Origin: Jannaschia pohangensis
GTDB lineage: Bacteria > Pseudomonadota > Alphaproteobacteria > Rhodobacterales > Rhodobacteraceae
Length of the DNA: 64,000 nt
Direction of reading: 5' to 3'
Assembly (NCBI RefSeq): GCF_900113875.1
Contig: NZ_FORA01000001.1
Coordinates: 248,001 to 312,000, forward strand
Below the pieces are notes generated by a model that was not told the DNA's origin, made no database searches, and worked only from the letters and a program-made list of their open reading frames with translations. The first letter of the stretch is position 1. Each line of letters opens with the position of its first letter. This document shows positions 48,295 to 57,780 of the stretch, one piece after another. The translations under genes were made by a program, and so were the position numbers.

Positions 48295-49329
48295 ATGACC
48301 TTCACAAAGGCCACCGTCTCGGCACTCGCCCTCATCGCAGCCTCGGCCACCACGGCCGCCGCTCGCGACCAGGTTCAGATCGCCGGATCCTCGACCGTTC
48401 TTCCCTATGCTTCGATCGTTGCCGAAGCCTTTGGAGAGAACTTCGACTTCCCGACACCCGTTGTGGAATCGGGCGGCTCCTCTGCCGGCCTCAAGCGCTT
48501 CTGCGAGGGCGTGGGCGAGAACACGATCGACATCGCCAATGCCTCGCGCAAGATCCGCGACGGCGAGATCGAGGCCTGCGCCGCCGCCGGCGTGACCGAC
48601 ATCATCGAAGTCCGCATCGGCTATGACGGCATCGTTTTCGCCAGCCAGCAGTCGGGACCGGCCTTCAACGAGTTCACGCCGTCGCAGTGGTATCTTGCCC
48701 TCGCCGCCCAGATCCCGGGCGAGGACGGCGCGCTGGCCGACAACCCGAACACCAATTGGACCGACGTCGACGCCGCGCTGCCCGACGCGCCGATCCTCGC
48801 CTTCATCCCCGGCACCAAGCACGGCACCCGTGAAGTGTTCGAAGAGAAGGTCATCCTTCAAGGCTGCGAAGATACCGGCGCGATGGAGCGCATGATGGCC
48901 GCCGGCATGGACGAAGATGCGACCGAAGAGGCCTGCATGTCGATCCGCGCCGATGGCCGCAGCGTCGACATCGATGGCGACTATACCGAAACCCTCGCCC
49001 GCATCGAAAGCGACGCGAACGGCGTGGGCGTGTTCGGGCTGTCCTTCTACGAGAACAACACCGACAAGCTGAAGGTTGCCACCATGGGCGGTGTCGTCCC
49101 GACGACTGAAAGCATCGCGTCGGGCGAATACCCGGTGTCGCGTCCGCTCTACTTCTACATCAAGAAGGCGCATATCGCCGCGATCCCCGGCCTGAAGGAA
49201 TTCGCGGAGTTCTTCGTCTCCGACGACATCTCCGGACCCGAAGGACCGCTGGCCGAATACGGTCTGGTGTCCGACCCTGAATTGGCCGACACGCAGGCGG
49301 TGGTCTCGGACGAGACGACGATGCAATAA
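48295..49329 (+). CDS. pstS: Phosphate ABC transporter substrate-binding protein
   Basis: A 344-residue periplasmic protein with signal MTFTKATVSALALIAASATTA and mature start AARDQVQIAGSSTVLPYA, the PstS signature. SGGSSAGLKRFCEGVG and ANASRKIRDGEI resemble the phosphate-binding region. The start at 48295 has CAGGAG upstream; the frame from 48229 is leader. A hairpin follows in the spacer before pstC. Confidence 0.95.
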   Translation: MTFTKATVSALALIAASATTAAARDQVQIAGSSTVLPYASIVAEAFGENFDFPTPVVESGGSSAGLKRFCEGVGENTIDIANASRKIRDGEIEACAAAGVTDIIEVRIGYDGIVFASQQSGPAFNEFTPSQWYLALAAQIPGEDGALADNPNTNWTDVDAALPDAPILAFIPGTKHGTREVFEEKVILQGCEDTGAMERMMAAGMDEDATEEACMSIRADGRSVDIDGDYTETLARIESDANGVGVFGLSFYENNTDKLKVATMGGVVPTTESIASGEYPVSRPLYFYIKKAHIAAIPGLKEFAEFFVSDDISGPEGPLAEYGLVSDPELADTQAVVSDETTMQ

Positions 49330-49336
49330 ACGGATC

Positions 49337-49358
49337 GGGCCGGGGGAAACCCCGGCCC
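49337..49358 (+). promoter_or_regulatory. Stable hairpin between pstS and pstC
   Basis: A perfect 9-bp stem with a GAAA tetraloop starts 8 bases after the pstS stop and is not followed by a T run. As in the ugp operon, it sits behind the binding-protein gene and before the permeases, where such structures protect upstream mRNA or partly end transcription. Role inferred. Confidence 0.6.
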
Positions 49359-49410
49359 ATCTGCCGCACGACCCCGATCTGCCTGCCGCCTGCCACCGGA
49401 GACTGCCCCC

Positions 49411-50850
49411 ATGACGATCAGCTGGCTGTTCCTGATCCTGCTCGCCGTCGGCACAATGGCGTTCCTCATGGCGCGGGGCAGGGCGCTCGCCTCGGTCGAT
49501 GGGGATGCGCGCAACCTTCACAGCCTGCCCATCTACTATGGTCTCAACGGCCTTCTGACGGCTCTGACGCCGGCGCTCGCACTTCTGGCGGTCTGGCTGA
49601 TCGTGCAGCCCATTGCCATCGATGCCAGCGTCAAGGGCAGCTTCCCGATCGGCGCCTTGCCCGAGGGGGGCACGCTTGACTTGGTGATGTCCGACGTCCG
49701 GCGGGTTGCCGACGGTCTTGATGCCGCCGATGCCCCCGACGCCCTGTCGGTCGAAGAGGCCGCGACCCTGCTCGGGTCTGGCGGCGTGGCCCTTGGCACC
49801 ACCTTGACGACCGAAGTTCTGACCGCAGCGCAGCAATACCGCGATAGCCGGTCCACGATGAACCTGTTCATGGTGGTGGCCGTCCTGGTGCTTGCCCTGA
49901 TCGGCGGGGCCTGGGCCGTGATGCGCACCAACGGCGATTTCCGCGCCCGCAACGTGGTGGAGCGGGGCGTCCTTGTCCTGCTCATCGCCGCTGCATCCAT
50001 CGCGGTGCTGACGACCCTTGGCATCGTCCTGTCCATGATCTTCGAGGCGACGAACTTTTTCCGCCAATACCAGTGGACCGACTTCTTCTTCAGCACCACC
50101 TGGAAACCCAGCTTCTCGGGGCGGGGCGGCGGGTCGGAACTGGGCATTCTGCCGCTTCTCTGGGGCACGCTCTATATCTCGTTCATCGCGCTGGTCGTGG
50201 CGGTGCCCATCGGGCTTTTCGCGGCGATCTATCTGTCGGAATACGCGGGGCCGAAGTTCCGCAGCCTGGCCAAGCCGATGATCGAAATCCTCGCCGGCAT
50301 TCCCACCATCGTTTACGGTCTCTTTGCCCTCGTCACCGTAGGCCCCCTGTTGCGGGATGCCATCGCCTCGCCGCTTGGGCTTGGCAATTCAGCGTCTTCG
50401 GTGATGACGGCGGGTCTGGTGATGGGCGTCATGCTGATCCCCTTCGTGTCGTCCCTGTCCGATGACATCATCAACGCCGTCCCGCAGGCCATGCGCGACG
50501 GCAGCCTGGGCCTCGGCGCCACCAAGTCCGAAACCATCCGGCAGGTCATCGTCCCCGCCGCCCTGCCGGGCATCGTCGGCGCGGTGCTGCTGGCGGCATC
50601 CCGAGCCATCGGCGAGACGATGATCGTGGTCCTTGGGGCAGGGGCCGCGGCCCGGCTTGACCTCAATCCGTTCGAGGCGATGACGACCGTCACTGTCAAG
50701 ATCGTCAGCCAGTTGACCGGCGATACCGACTTCGCCTCGCCCGAGACGCTTGTGGCCTTTGCCCTTGGCCTGACGCTGTTTGTCATCACCCTGGGCCTCA
50801 ATGTCCTGGCGCTTTATATCGTGCGCAAATACCGGGAGCAGTACGAATGA
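49411..50850 (+). CDS. pstC: Phosphate ABC transporter permease PstC
   Basis: A 479-residue permease; E. coli PstC has 319. The extra ~160 residues lie at the N-terminus and contain two additional hydrophobic segments with a soluble loop between. The transport domain carries TLYISFIALVVAVPIGLFAAIYLSEYAG and the EAA-type loop AMRDGSLGLGATKSETIRQVIVPAA. Its stop is overlapped by pstA. Confidence 0.95.
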   Translation: MTISWLFLILLAVGTMAFLMARGRALASVDGDARNLHSLPIYYGLNGLLTALTPALALLAVWLIVQPIAIDASVKGSFPIGALPEGGTLDLVMSDVRRVADGLDAADAPDALSVEEAATLLGSGGVALGTTLTTEVLTAAQQYRDSRSTMNLFMVVAVLVLALIGGAWAVMRTNGDFRARNVVERGVLVLLIAAASIAVLTTLGIVLSMIFEATNFFRQYQWTDFFFSTTWKPSFSGRGGGSELGILPLLWGTLYISFIALVVAVPIGLFAAIYLSEYAGPKFRSLAKPMIEILAGIPTIVYGLFALVTVGPLLRDAIASPLGLGNSASSVMTAGLVMGVMLIPFVSSLSDDIINAVPQAMRDGSLGLGATKSETIRQVIVPAALPGIVGAVLLAASRAIGETMIVVLGAGAAARLDLNPFEAMTTVTVKIVSQLTGDTDFASPETLVAFALGLTLFVITLGLNVLALYIVRKYREQYE

Positions 50851-52196
50851 CCGACGCGACCGCAGAGCACGTGCCAAGCGGCGCCGGGCAGGGCAGTCTG
50901 CTGGCCAAGGACGCCCGCACGGCCAAACGCAATGCCGCCGAGACGCGGTTCAAGACCTATGGCCTGATCGCGGTCTGCATCGGCATCGCGATGTTGATCC
51001 TGTTGATGACCTCGATCCTGTCCAATGGTCTGTCGGCATTCCGCCAGACCACCATTCAGGTCATGGTGGAACTGCCCGAGGACAAGCTTGACAAATCCGG
51101 TGTCCGCGACCCCGAGGTGATGGCGAAGGTGACCACCTTCGGCTATAAACCGCTGCTGCGCGACAGCCTGATCGCCACGGTCGCGACCGCGGGCATCGAG
51201 ACGGATCTGGACCCGAAGGACCTGGAGGCGCTGGTGTCGGACGAAAGCGTGGCACAGCTCCGCGACTTCGTGCTGGCCAACCCGGAGGTAATCGGCCAGA
51301 CGATCCCGGTGCAGGTTCTGGCCAACGGGCGCATCGACGGCTTCTTCAAGGGCCGCGTCACCTATGAAAGCGCCGCCCTCGACAACAACGTCAGCCCCGA
51401 ACAGCTGCAACTGGCCGAAGCGCTGAAAGAGGCGGGGCTGCTCCGGACCGGGTTCAACTGGGGCTTCCTGACCCTTCCCGACGGCTCCGACACCCGGCCC
51501 GAGGCGGCGGGCCTGGGCGTGGCCATCCTGGGGTCGCTCTACATGATGCTGATCGTGCTGGCGCTTGCGCTGCCCATCGGTGTGGCCGCGTCGATCTATC
51601 TGGAGGAATTCGCGCCCCAGAACCGGTGGACCGACCTGATCGAGGTGAACATCTCGAACCTGGCCGCCGTGCCGTCCATCGTCTTCGGTATCCTGGGCCT
51701 TGCGATCTTCATCAACTTTGCGGGCCTGCCGCAATCGGCCCCCATCGTCGGCGGCCTCGTGCTGACCCTGATGACCTTGCCCACGATCATCATCGCCACG
51801 CGTGCCGCGCTCAAGGCGGTGCCGCCATCGATCCGTGACGCGGCCCTGGGCCTTGGCGCGTCCAAGATGCAATCGGTGTTCCACCACGTCCTGCCGCTGG
51901 CGATGCCCGGCATCCTGACCGGCACGATCATCGGCTTGGCGCAGGCCCTGGGCGAGACGGCGCCGCTTCTGCTGATCGGGATGGTGGCCTTCGTGCGCGA
52001 ATACCCCTCAGGCCCGCCCGAAGGCCTGTTCGATCCGGCCACCGCGCTGCCGGTGCAGGTGTTCAACTGGACGCAGCGGTCGGACCCGGCCTTCGTGGAG
52101 CGCGCATCAGGGGCGATCATCGTGCTATTGGTGTTCCTGCTCCTGATGAACCTGACGGCGATCTTCCTGCGCCGCCGGTTCGAACGCCGCTGGTAG
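50847..52196 (+). CDS. pstA: Phosphate ABC transporter permease PstA
   Basis: A 449-residue permease (E. coli 296). After a first membrane span near residue 50, about 150 residues form a soluble, probably periplasmic, domain. The remaining spans (AILGSLYMMLIVLALALPIG onward) and the EAA loop SIRDAALGLGASKMQSVFHHV complete the transport domain. ATG overlaps the pstC stop. Confidence 0.95.
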   Translation: MTDATAEHVPSGAGQGSLLAKDARTAKRNAAETRFKTYGLIAVCIGIAMLILLMTSILSNGLSAFRQTTIQVMVELPEDKLDKSGVRDPEVMAKVTTFGYKPLLRDSLIATVATAGIETDLDPKDLEALVSDESVAQLRDFVLANPEVIGQTIPVQVLANGRIDGFFKGRVTYESAALDNNVSPEQLQLAEALKEAGLLRTGFNWGFLTLPDGSDTRPEAAGLGVAILGSLYMMLIVLALALPIGVAASIYLEEFAPQNRWTDLIEVNISNLAAVPSIVFGILGLAIFINFAGLPQSAPIVGGLVLTLMTLPTIIIATRAALKAVPPSIRDAALGLGASKMQSVFHHVLPLAMPGILTGTIIGLAQALGETAPLLLIGMVAFVREYPSGPPEGLFDPATALPVQVFNWTQRSDPAFVERASGAIIVLLVFLLLMNLTAIFLRRRFERRW

Positions 52197-52205
52197 GGGA
52201 CTGAC

Positions 52206-53003
52206 ATGAACGACATGCGACTGACGGAGAGAGCCGTGGATCAAGAGACGACGAAAATCACGGCCCGCAAGGTCCAAGTCTATTATGGCGACAACCATGC
52301 CATTAAGAACGTGGACGTCGACATCGCCGACAAGACGGTGACCGCCTTCATCGGGCCTTCGGGCTGCGGCAAGTCGACGTTTCTGCGCTGCATCAATCGC
52401 ATGAACGACACGATTTCTACGGCGCGGGTGACCGGCGACATCCTAATCGACGGCGAGGACATCTATGACAAGCGGGTCGACCCGGTGCAGTTGCGCGCCA
52501 AGGTCGGCATGGTGTTCCAGAAACCCAACCCGTTCCCCAAGTCGATCTACGACAACGTCGCCTATGGACCGCGCATTCACGGGCTGTCGTCGAACAAGGC
52601 CGACCTCGACGATATCGTGGAGCGGTCGCTGCGCCGCGCCGCCCTCTGGGGCGAGGTCAAGGACCGTCTGGCCGCGCCCGGGACGGGTCTTTCGGGGGGC
52701 CAGCAGCAGCGTCTGTGCATCGCGCGCGCCGTCGCCACATCGCCCGAAGTCCTGCTGATGGACGAGCCCTGTTCCGCGCTCGACCCGATTGCCACGGCCC
52801 AGGTCGAGGAACTGATCGACGAGCTGCGGCAGAACTATTCGGTGGTCATCGTCACCCACTCGATGCAGCAGGCCGCCCGGGTCAGTCAGCGGACGGCCTT
52901 CTTCCATCTCGGCCATCTGGTCGAATACGGCGAGACCGGCAAAATCTTCACCTCTCCCGAGGATCCTCGGACCGAGAGCTACATCTCCGGCCGGATCGGC
53001 TGA
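52206..53003 (+). CDS. pstB: Phosphate ABC transporter ATPase
   Basis: A 265-residue ATPase. It starts [16 protein letters not shown] and shows [17 protein letters not shown], the Walker [14 protein letters not shown], the signature [16 protein letters not shown] and Walker [16 protein letters not shown]. The [18 protein letters not shown] motif is PstB-specific. A GGGGA ribosome site precedes the ATG. Confidence 0.97.
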   Translation: MNDMRLTERAVDQETTKITARKVQVYYGDNHAIKNVDVDIADKTVTAFIGPSGCGKSTFLRCINRMNDTISTARVTGDILIDGEDIYDKRVDPVQLRAKVGMVFQKPNPFPKSIYDNVAYGPRIHGLSSNKADLDDIVERSLRRAALWGEVKDRLAAPGTGLSGGQQQRLCIARAVATSPEVLLMDEPCSALDPIATAQVEELIDELRQNYSVVIVTHSMQQAARVSQRTAFFHLGHLVEYGETGKIFTSPEDPRTESYISGRIG

Positions 53004-53012
53004 GGGGGGACC

Positions 53013-53732
53013 ATGATCAAGAATACTCATATTGCCAGTGCCTTCGACCGCGATCTTGAAGCGATCCAGGCGCAGATCATGAAAATGGGCGGCATGGTCG
53101 AAGAGGCCATCGAGAACGCCAGCAAGGCCCTTGTCGACGGCGATACGGAGCTGGCCATCGCCACGCGCCGGGCCGACAAGGCCATCGATCTGCTCGAAGA
53201 AAAGGTGAACGAGGAGGCGGCCCGTGTCATCGCATTGCGCCAGCCAATCGCCACCGACCTGCGCACTGTCCTCACGGTTTTTCGTATTTCCGCCGCGTTG
53301 GAGCGCGTGGGTGACTACGCGAAGAACATCGCGAAACGCTCTGAAATTCTTCAGGATCTTCATCAGGTCGAAGGCGGTGCCGCATCGCTCAAGCGGATGT
53401 CGAAGGCGGTTCAGATGATGCTCAAGGATGCGTTGGACGCCTACATCCAGCGCGACGTGGCCCTTGCCGCCGATGTCCGGGCCCGCGACGAGGAAGTGGA
53501 CCAGATGTATAACGCGCTCTTCCGCGAATACCTGACGCATATGATGGAAGACCCGCGCAACATCACGGCCTGCATGCACCTGCATTTCATGGCCAAGAAT
53601 ATCGAACGGATGGGCGACCTCGTGACCGGTATCTGCGAGCAGGTCATCTATCTGGTGACCGGGGAATTGCCGGACGAAGATCGCACCAAGGCCGACATCA
53701 CCAGCACGGCCAAGGGCGGCACGGTGAATTAA
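53013..53732 (+). CDS. phoU: Phosphate signalling protein PhoU
   Basis: PhoU connects PstSCAB to PhoR and restrains phosphate uptake. The 239-residue helical protein has the two repeats of the family: the first ending LRTVLTVFRISAALERVGDYAKNIA, and the second with MHLHFMAKNIERMGDLVTGI. It lies 10 bases after pstB and 1 base before phoB. Confidence 0.96.
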   Translation: MIKNTHIASAFDRDLEAIQAQIMKMGGMVEEAIENASKALVDGDTELAIATRRADKAIDLLEEKVNEEAARVIALRQPIATDLRTVLTVFRISAALERVGDYAKNIAKRSEILQDLHQVEGGAASLKRMSKAVQMMLKDALDAYIQRDVALAADVRARDEEVDQMYNALFREYLTHMMEDPRNITACMHLHFMAKNIERMGDLVTGICEQVIYLVTGELPDEDRTKADITSTAKGGTVN

Positions 53733-53733
53733 G

Positions 53734-54423
53734 ATGGCTTCGCAACCTTCTGTTCTTGTTGTGGAAGATGAGGCGTCTCAGCGCGAAATCCTGGTCTATA
53801 ACCTTGAGGCGGAAGGCTATGAGGTGCGTCAGGCCACGTCGGGTGACGCGGCCTTCGACATGGCGCGCGAGGACCATCCCGACCTGATCCTGCTCGACTG
53901 GATGCTGCCCGAAGTCTCGGGCATCGAAGTGTGCCGTCGTCTCAAGGCAACTGCCGAGACGCGCGGCATTCCCGTCATCATGATCTCTGCCAGGTCCGAG
54001 GAAGTCGACCGGGTGAGGGGCCTTGAAATGGGTGCTGACGATTACGTCGTGAAACCCTACAGCGTGGTCGAACTGATGGCGCGCATCCGGACGCAGCTGC
54101 GGCGTGTCCGTCCGGCAAGTGTCGGAGAGCGCTTGGAATTCGCCGACGTCGCCGTCGATACGGCCGAGCATCGCGTGTTCCGCGACGGACAGGAATTGCA
54201 CCTGGGGCCAACCGAATTCCGGCTGCTCACGACCTTCATGGAGCGTCCGGGGCGCGTCTGGTCACGCGATCAGTTGCTGGACCGGGTCTGGGGCCGCGAC
54301 ATCTATGTCGACAGCCGGACGGTCGACGTTCACGTGGGACGCCTGCGCAAGGCCTTGCGCGCGGCAACCGGCACCGACGATCCCATCCGGACCGTGCGCG
54401 GCGCGGGCTATGCTCTGGGATAG
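53734..54423 (+). CDS. phoB: Phosphate regulon response regulator
   Basis: A 229-residue OmpR-family regulator. Receiver: Asp55 in DLILLDWMLPEVSG, lysine in GADDYVVKPYSVVEL. The winged-helix domain includes GPTEFRLLTTFMERPGRVWSRDQLLDRVWGRD (abbreviated region) and DVHVGRLRKALR. It is last in the pst operon, while phoR is first, a layout common in alphaproteobacteria. Confidence 0.96.
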   Translation: MASQPSVLVVEDEASQREILVYNLEAEGYEVRQATSGDAAFDMAREDHPDLILLDWMLPEVSGIEVCRRLKATAETRGIPVIMISARSEEVDRVRGLEMGADDYVVKPYSVVELMARIRTQLRRVRPASVGERLEFADVAVDTAEHRVFRDGQELHLGPTEFRLLTTFMERPGRVWSRDQLLDRVWGRDIYVDSRTVDVHVGRLRKALRAATGTDDPIRTVRGAGYALG

Positions 54424-54558
54424 AAAGGCCGGAGAGGGCCGCCGATCAGCCCCCCGCACAACCACGCGCATCTATCCAGTAATGTGAATTATGTAAATTA
54501 TAGATACGCGAAAACAGCGGGTTTCGACGCTCTGGTTGCGTCCCCCGTCGGGTCATGG

Positions 54559-54915
54559 CTAGCGCGAAACGTCTGACAATACATCGTCATGGCCGATTTC
54601 CTCCAGACCTGCCGCAAGTTCATCTGCGGCCATCGGATGGGACATCACATAGTCAAAGCACGGCCCCACATGCCGCTCTCGCGCCAGTGCCACTGCGTCC
54701 TCCCATTCGTCATCCGTGAAATCTCCGCGCCCCAACCAGAGGAGCGCGACGAGTTCATGTTGCTGATCGCGGTCCAACGCCTCGATCTCGGCCTGCAATT
54801 CGCCACGCCGCATGTCGTGACCGGCGTCTTCCGATGGCGTGTCGGCAACGCTCAGGGTCCGAAGTTGCTCGATCATTCGGCGCAGCGCGTGCGGCGGTAT
54901 GGCAAGCTCCGTCAT
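54559..54915 (-). CDS. DUF3775-domain protein
   Basis: A 118-residue protein in which the second half, DRDQQHELVALLWLGRGDF followed by DEWEDAVALARER, is the DUF3775 signature. It is alpha-helical and soluble. The function is unknown. It starts 3 bases after the stop of the bactofilin-like gene, so the two are cotranscribed. Confidence 0.75.
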   Translation of the reverse strand: MTELAIPPHALRRMIEQLRTLSVADTPSEDAGHDMRRGELQAEIEALDRDQQHELVALLWLGRGDFTDDEWEDAVALARERHVGPCFDYVMSHPMAADELAAGLEEIGHDDVLSDVSR

Positions 54916-54918
54916 GGC

Positions 54919-56100
54919 TCAGTCTCCGACCTGTGATTTCATCATCTCGTCATGGGCCGCCGTGTCGACATCGGGCATCAACCGGCGCAGCACGCCCTTG
55001 GTCATCGCGCCCACGCCCAGGAAGACCAGCGCCAGGTTCACGATCCAGCCGACGAACGGGATGAAATTCAAGAGCGCCATGCCCGTGATCGCACAGGCCA
55101 GGATTGCAAGGCGGACTGGCAAGGTCGGGCTGTCGCCCAATCCGGCCGCCTGCCCGATCGCCATCGCAAGCACATAGGCGCCAAGCAGATATCCCAAGCC
55201 CCAGGCCAGGATCACCGCGAGGATGGCAATCGGCAAGAGCGGCAGGCCGATGACGCTCATGGCCGAAACGGGGATCAGGCCCACCAGCGTCGAGAAGCCG
55301 ACACCGCCGACAAGCATGGTGATGCCGGGTTGTGCCAGGGCCATGCGCCGCATGTTGGCGACACCGTCCGGCATCAGCGCCAGAAAAGCCGCGCCCGTCA
55401 CCAGAAGGAAGGCCAGACCAAGAAGGTAGCCGCCGCCGATGGCCATTGCGGTTGGCGCCTCGGGCATGTTGTCCCACGCCAGTTCGTCGAAGTCGCGCCA
55501 ACCCTCCGCATCGATGTATTCATAGCTGACCCGGACCGAGGGCGCGACGCTGGTCGGCACGTCCATTTCCTCTGGCAGGGCCATGACAAGGCGGCCGTCG
55601 ATACGGGCGTCGGGACCGAAGCTGAGCGCATTGGCCTGGATCCGGACATCGCCGGTGATCTGTCCGTTCAGTCGGATTTCCGAGGCCATGGCGACAAGCG
55701 ATCCGCCGACCTTGCCCGAAATGGTCGCCGAGCCCGCGAAGATGCGGGCGTTCCCGATGACGTCGGAGGCGTCGTCCAGCGTGACGATGCCGCCCGTCAC
55801 GGTCGCATCGGCGCCGACGTCTGCGTCCAGACGAACACGCGCTCCGGCCGCGGTCACGTCGCCACCTGTCGGGCCCTCGACGTCGATGGCAAAGCCCGCG
55901 GCGAAAAGGTCATCCTCGACATCGGCGCGCATGACGATCTGGGCGCCCGATATCAACAGGTCGCGGGGTGCCGTTCCCGTGGCCTCGGGGCGCGTGCCCG
56001 AGATCAGTCGGTCTCCGCCGCTCTGCATGTCGAATTGATCCGCCGTCGCGGGCAAGACCACTGCTGCCAGGAGCAGGGCCGCTAGAAATCGCCTGGTCAT
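54919..56100 (-). CDS. Exported polymer-forming (bactofilin-like) protein with C-terminal membrane domain
   Basis: A 393-residue protein. A signal peptide (MTRRFLAALLLAAVVLPATA) is followed by about 190 residues of short beta-rich repeats in which glycine-hydrophobic turns recur (GPTGGDVTAAGARVRLDADVG, GKVGGSLVAMASEIRLNGQI), as in bactofilin-like right-handed helices. From about 235 there are five or six membrane spans. GGAGG 9 bases before ATG at 56100 supports the start. It may assemble at the membrane; function not known. Confidence 0.65.
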   Translation of the reverse strand: MTRRFLAALLLAAVVLPATADQFDMQSGGDRLISGTRPEATGTAPRDLLISGAQIVMRADVEDDLFAAGFAIDVEGPTGGDVTAAGARVRLDADVGADATVTGGIVTLDDASDVIGNARIFAGSATISGKVGGSLVAMASEIRLNGQITGDVRIQANALSFGPDARIDGRLVMALPEEMDVPTSVAPSVRVSYEYIDAEGWRDFDELAWDNMPEAPTAMAIGGGYLLGLAFLLVTGAAFLALMPDGVANMRRMALAQPGITMLVGGVGFSTLVGLIPVSAMSVIGLPLLPIAILAVILAWGLGYLLGAYVLAMAIGQAAGLGDSPTLPVRLAILACAITGMALLNFIPFVGWIVNLALVFLGVGAMTKGVLRRLMPDVDTAAHDEMMKSQVGD

Positions 56101-56163
56101 CCCGTTGTCCTCCGAAAGCCTGATGTTCGGATGCGAGACTAGCGGATCGGAACCGTCCGCCAT

Positions 56164-56177
56164 TTGATCACCGTCAA
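56164..56177 (+). promoter_or_regulatory. FNR/FixK-type box upstream of usp
   Basis: TTGAT-CACC-GTCAA, nine of ten consensus positions of TTGAT-N4-ATCAA. It lies in the 130-base divergent gap between the bactofilin-like gene and usp, 54 bases upstream of the usp ATG and 64 bases upstream of the other gene. Together with the box before the DUF2267 gene it suggests Crp/Fnr-family control. Confidence 0.6.
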
Positions 56178-56230
56178 GACCGGGTTCGGTGACAGGTAGT
56201 AAGGTGGCGGCAACATCAAAGGAGGATGCC

Positions 56231-57067
56231 ATGACCATTCGAACGATCCTGACCTGCCTGCTCAATGAATCGTCGGCCACACGTCTGACAGAGGCCGGAT
56301 CAACGCTGGCGGAACGTTTCGATGCCCATCTGGTCGGTCAGCACACGATGGAGGCGATCGTCCTCTATCCCGGCATCGTCATGCCCGCGGCCGGCCCCAC
56401 GTTCGAGACCTTCAATACCGCGCAGCGCGAAGAGGCAGAGGCGGTCGAGGGCATCTTTCGAAGCGTGACCGAACGCCGGGGCGTCAAGGCAGAATGGCGC
56501 GAAGTCCACGCGGATGCCACGGCTTCGGCGGATCGCATGGTCGACAGCGCGCGGGCCGTCGATCTGGTGCTGATGGGCCAACCCGACGATGCCTATGACA
56601 AGGAGGAGCAGAAGTTCGCGCTGGACCGCGTGATCCGCGATGGTGGTCGCCCGGTGCTGGTCATCCCGGAGGGCGGCCTTGGCGCGTCGGTCGGCGCCCG
56701 TGTTGTGATGGGTCACGCGGGCACCCGCGAATCCGCCCGTGCGGCCTTTGACATGCTGCCGCTGCTTCAGCCGGGAGCAGAGATCCACCTCGTCCATGTC
56801 GGGGACGAAAAGGACGAGATGCGGGATACCGCGATGACCGAGTTGAGCGCCGCGCTCTCGCGCCACGGGCACAAGGTGACGATGACGCACCGCGCGCCGC
56901 ACGGCAAATCGGTGTCCGAGGTGCTTCTGCGCGAGGCGGGCGAACTGGGGGCCGACATGATCGTGTCCGGCGCCTATGGCCATTCACGGACCTATGCGTT
57001 CTTCCTGGGTGCCACGACCGGCCGCCTGATCCGCGAGGCGAAGGTGCCGGTCCTCTTTTCCGCATGA
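56231..57067 (+). CDS. Tandem universal stress protein
   Basis: A 278-residue protein of two Usp domains: the first with TIRTILTCLLNESSATRLTEAG, the second after residue ~150 with GARVVMGHAGTRESARAAFDML. The ATP-binding Usp motif appears near the end in VSGAYGHSRTYAFFLGATTGRLI, with G-x2-G-x-S/T-like spacing. ATG at 56231 has AAAGGAGG upstream (56218-56225). Such proteins accumulate in anaerobic and stress conditions in related bacteria. Confidence 0.88.
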   Translation: MTIRTILTCLLNESSATRLTEAGSTLAERFDAHLVGQHTMEAIVLYPGIVMPAAGPTFETFNTAQREEAEAVEGIFRSVTERRGVKAEWREVHADATASADRMVDSARAVDLVLMGQPDDAYDKEEQKFALDRVIRDGGRPVLVIPEGGLGASVGARVVMGHAGTRESARAAFDMLPLLQPGAEIHLVHVGDEKDEMRDTAMTELSAALSRHGHKVTMTHRAPHGKSVSEVLLREAGELGADMIVSGAYGHSRTYAFFLGATTGRLIREAKVPVLFSA

Positions 57068-57090
57068 TGCGGGGGGACGGCAAAGCCGGA

Positions 57091-57771
57091 TCAGGGCAGT
57101 ACGATATCCGCCCAGATCGGCAGGTGATCGGATGCGCGGCGCGCTTCGGGGGTATCGACGACCCCCCTGCCCTCCACACGCATTCCCCGCCTGACGGCGA
57201 TCCGGTCCAACCCGGCGACGGGCCGCGCGGCATGAAACGAGTGTCCGGGTGCGTGCACGTCGAATTCGGAGGTCAGCCCTTCGAGGCCCGATGCGGCGGA
57301 CCATTCGTTGAAATCGCCGACCAGGGCGACAGGTCCGGGATGGCGTCGCAACCGTTCGGCAATGGCGGCAAGTTGCATCCGGCGATGGCGACGCAGAAGG
57401 CCCAGGTGAACGGCGGCGACGATCAGGGGGCTGCCGCCGATGTCGAGGCCTGCGATCAGCGCACCGCGCGGCTCCAGCCCCGGCAGGTCCACCACATCGG
57501 TCCAGAGCTGCCGACTCCCCGGCCCCAGAAGGATCGCATTGCCGTGCCAGCCGAGAGAGCCGCCGTCGCCGATTGTGACCGGCTTCCACCCGGCACCCGA
57601 AAGCAGGGTCATGGGCAGGGCCGAGGGACGCCGCCCCAACCGTTTGTCCGCCTCTTGCAGGGCCAGAACATTCGCACCGATGTCGTCGGCCACCCGAAGG
57701 ATCCGAGCCGGGTCACGCCGCCAGTCAAGCCCGACGGCCTTCCGGATGTTGTAGCTGGCCAGCCTGACCAA
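57091..57771 (-). CDS. Endonuclease/exonuclease/phosphatase-family protein
   Basis: A ~226-residue protein with the EEP fold motifs LASYNIRKAVGLDWR (Asn at N-terminus), VLALQEADKR (metal Glu), VAAVHLGLLRRH, VALVGDFNEWSA (Asp/Asn pair) and the final RRASDHLPIWADI (His). The substrate (nucleic acid or phosphoester) is unknown. The likely start is a TTG at 57771, because no in-frame ATG or GTG gives an intact N-terminus. Its 5' end nearly touches that of the next gene, leaving no room for separate promoters. Confidence 0.82.
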   Translation of the reverse strand: MVRLASYNIRKAVGLDWRRDPARILRVADDIGANVLALQEADKRLGRRPSALPMTLLSGAGWKPVTIGDGGSLGWHGNAILLGPGSRQLWTDVVDLPGLEPRGALIAGLDIGGSPLIVAAVHLGLLRRHRRMQLAAIAERLRRHPGPVALVGDFNEWSAASGLEGLTSEFDVHAPGHSFHAARPVAGLDRIAVRRGMRVEGRGVVDTPEARRASDHLPIWADIVLP

Positions 57772-57780
57772 CCCGGCAGG

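Noticed and set aside
48190-50067. 625-residue minus-strand frame over pstS-pstC
   Set aside because: Low-complexity His/Gly/Arg composition opposite two certain genes.
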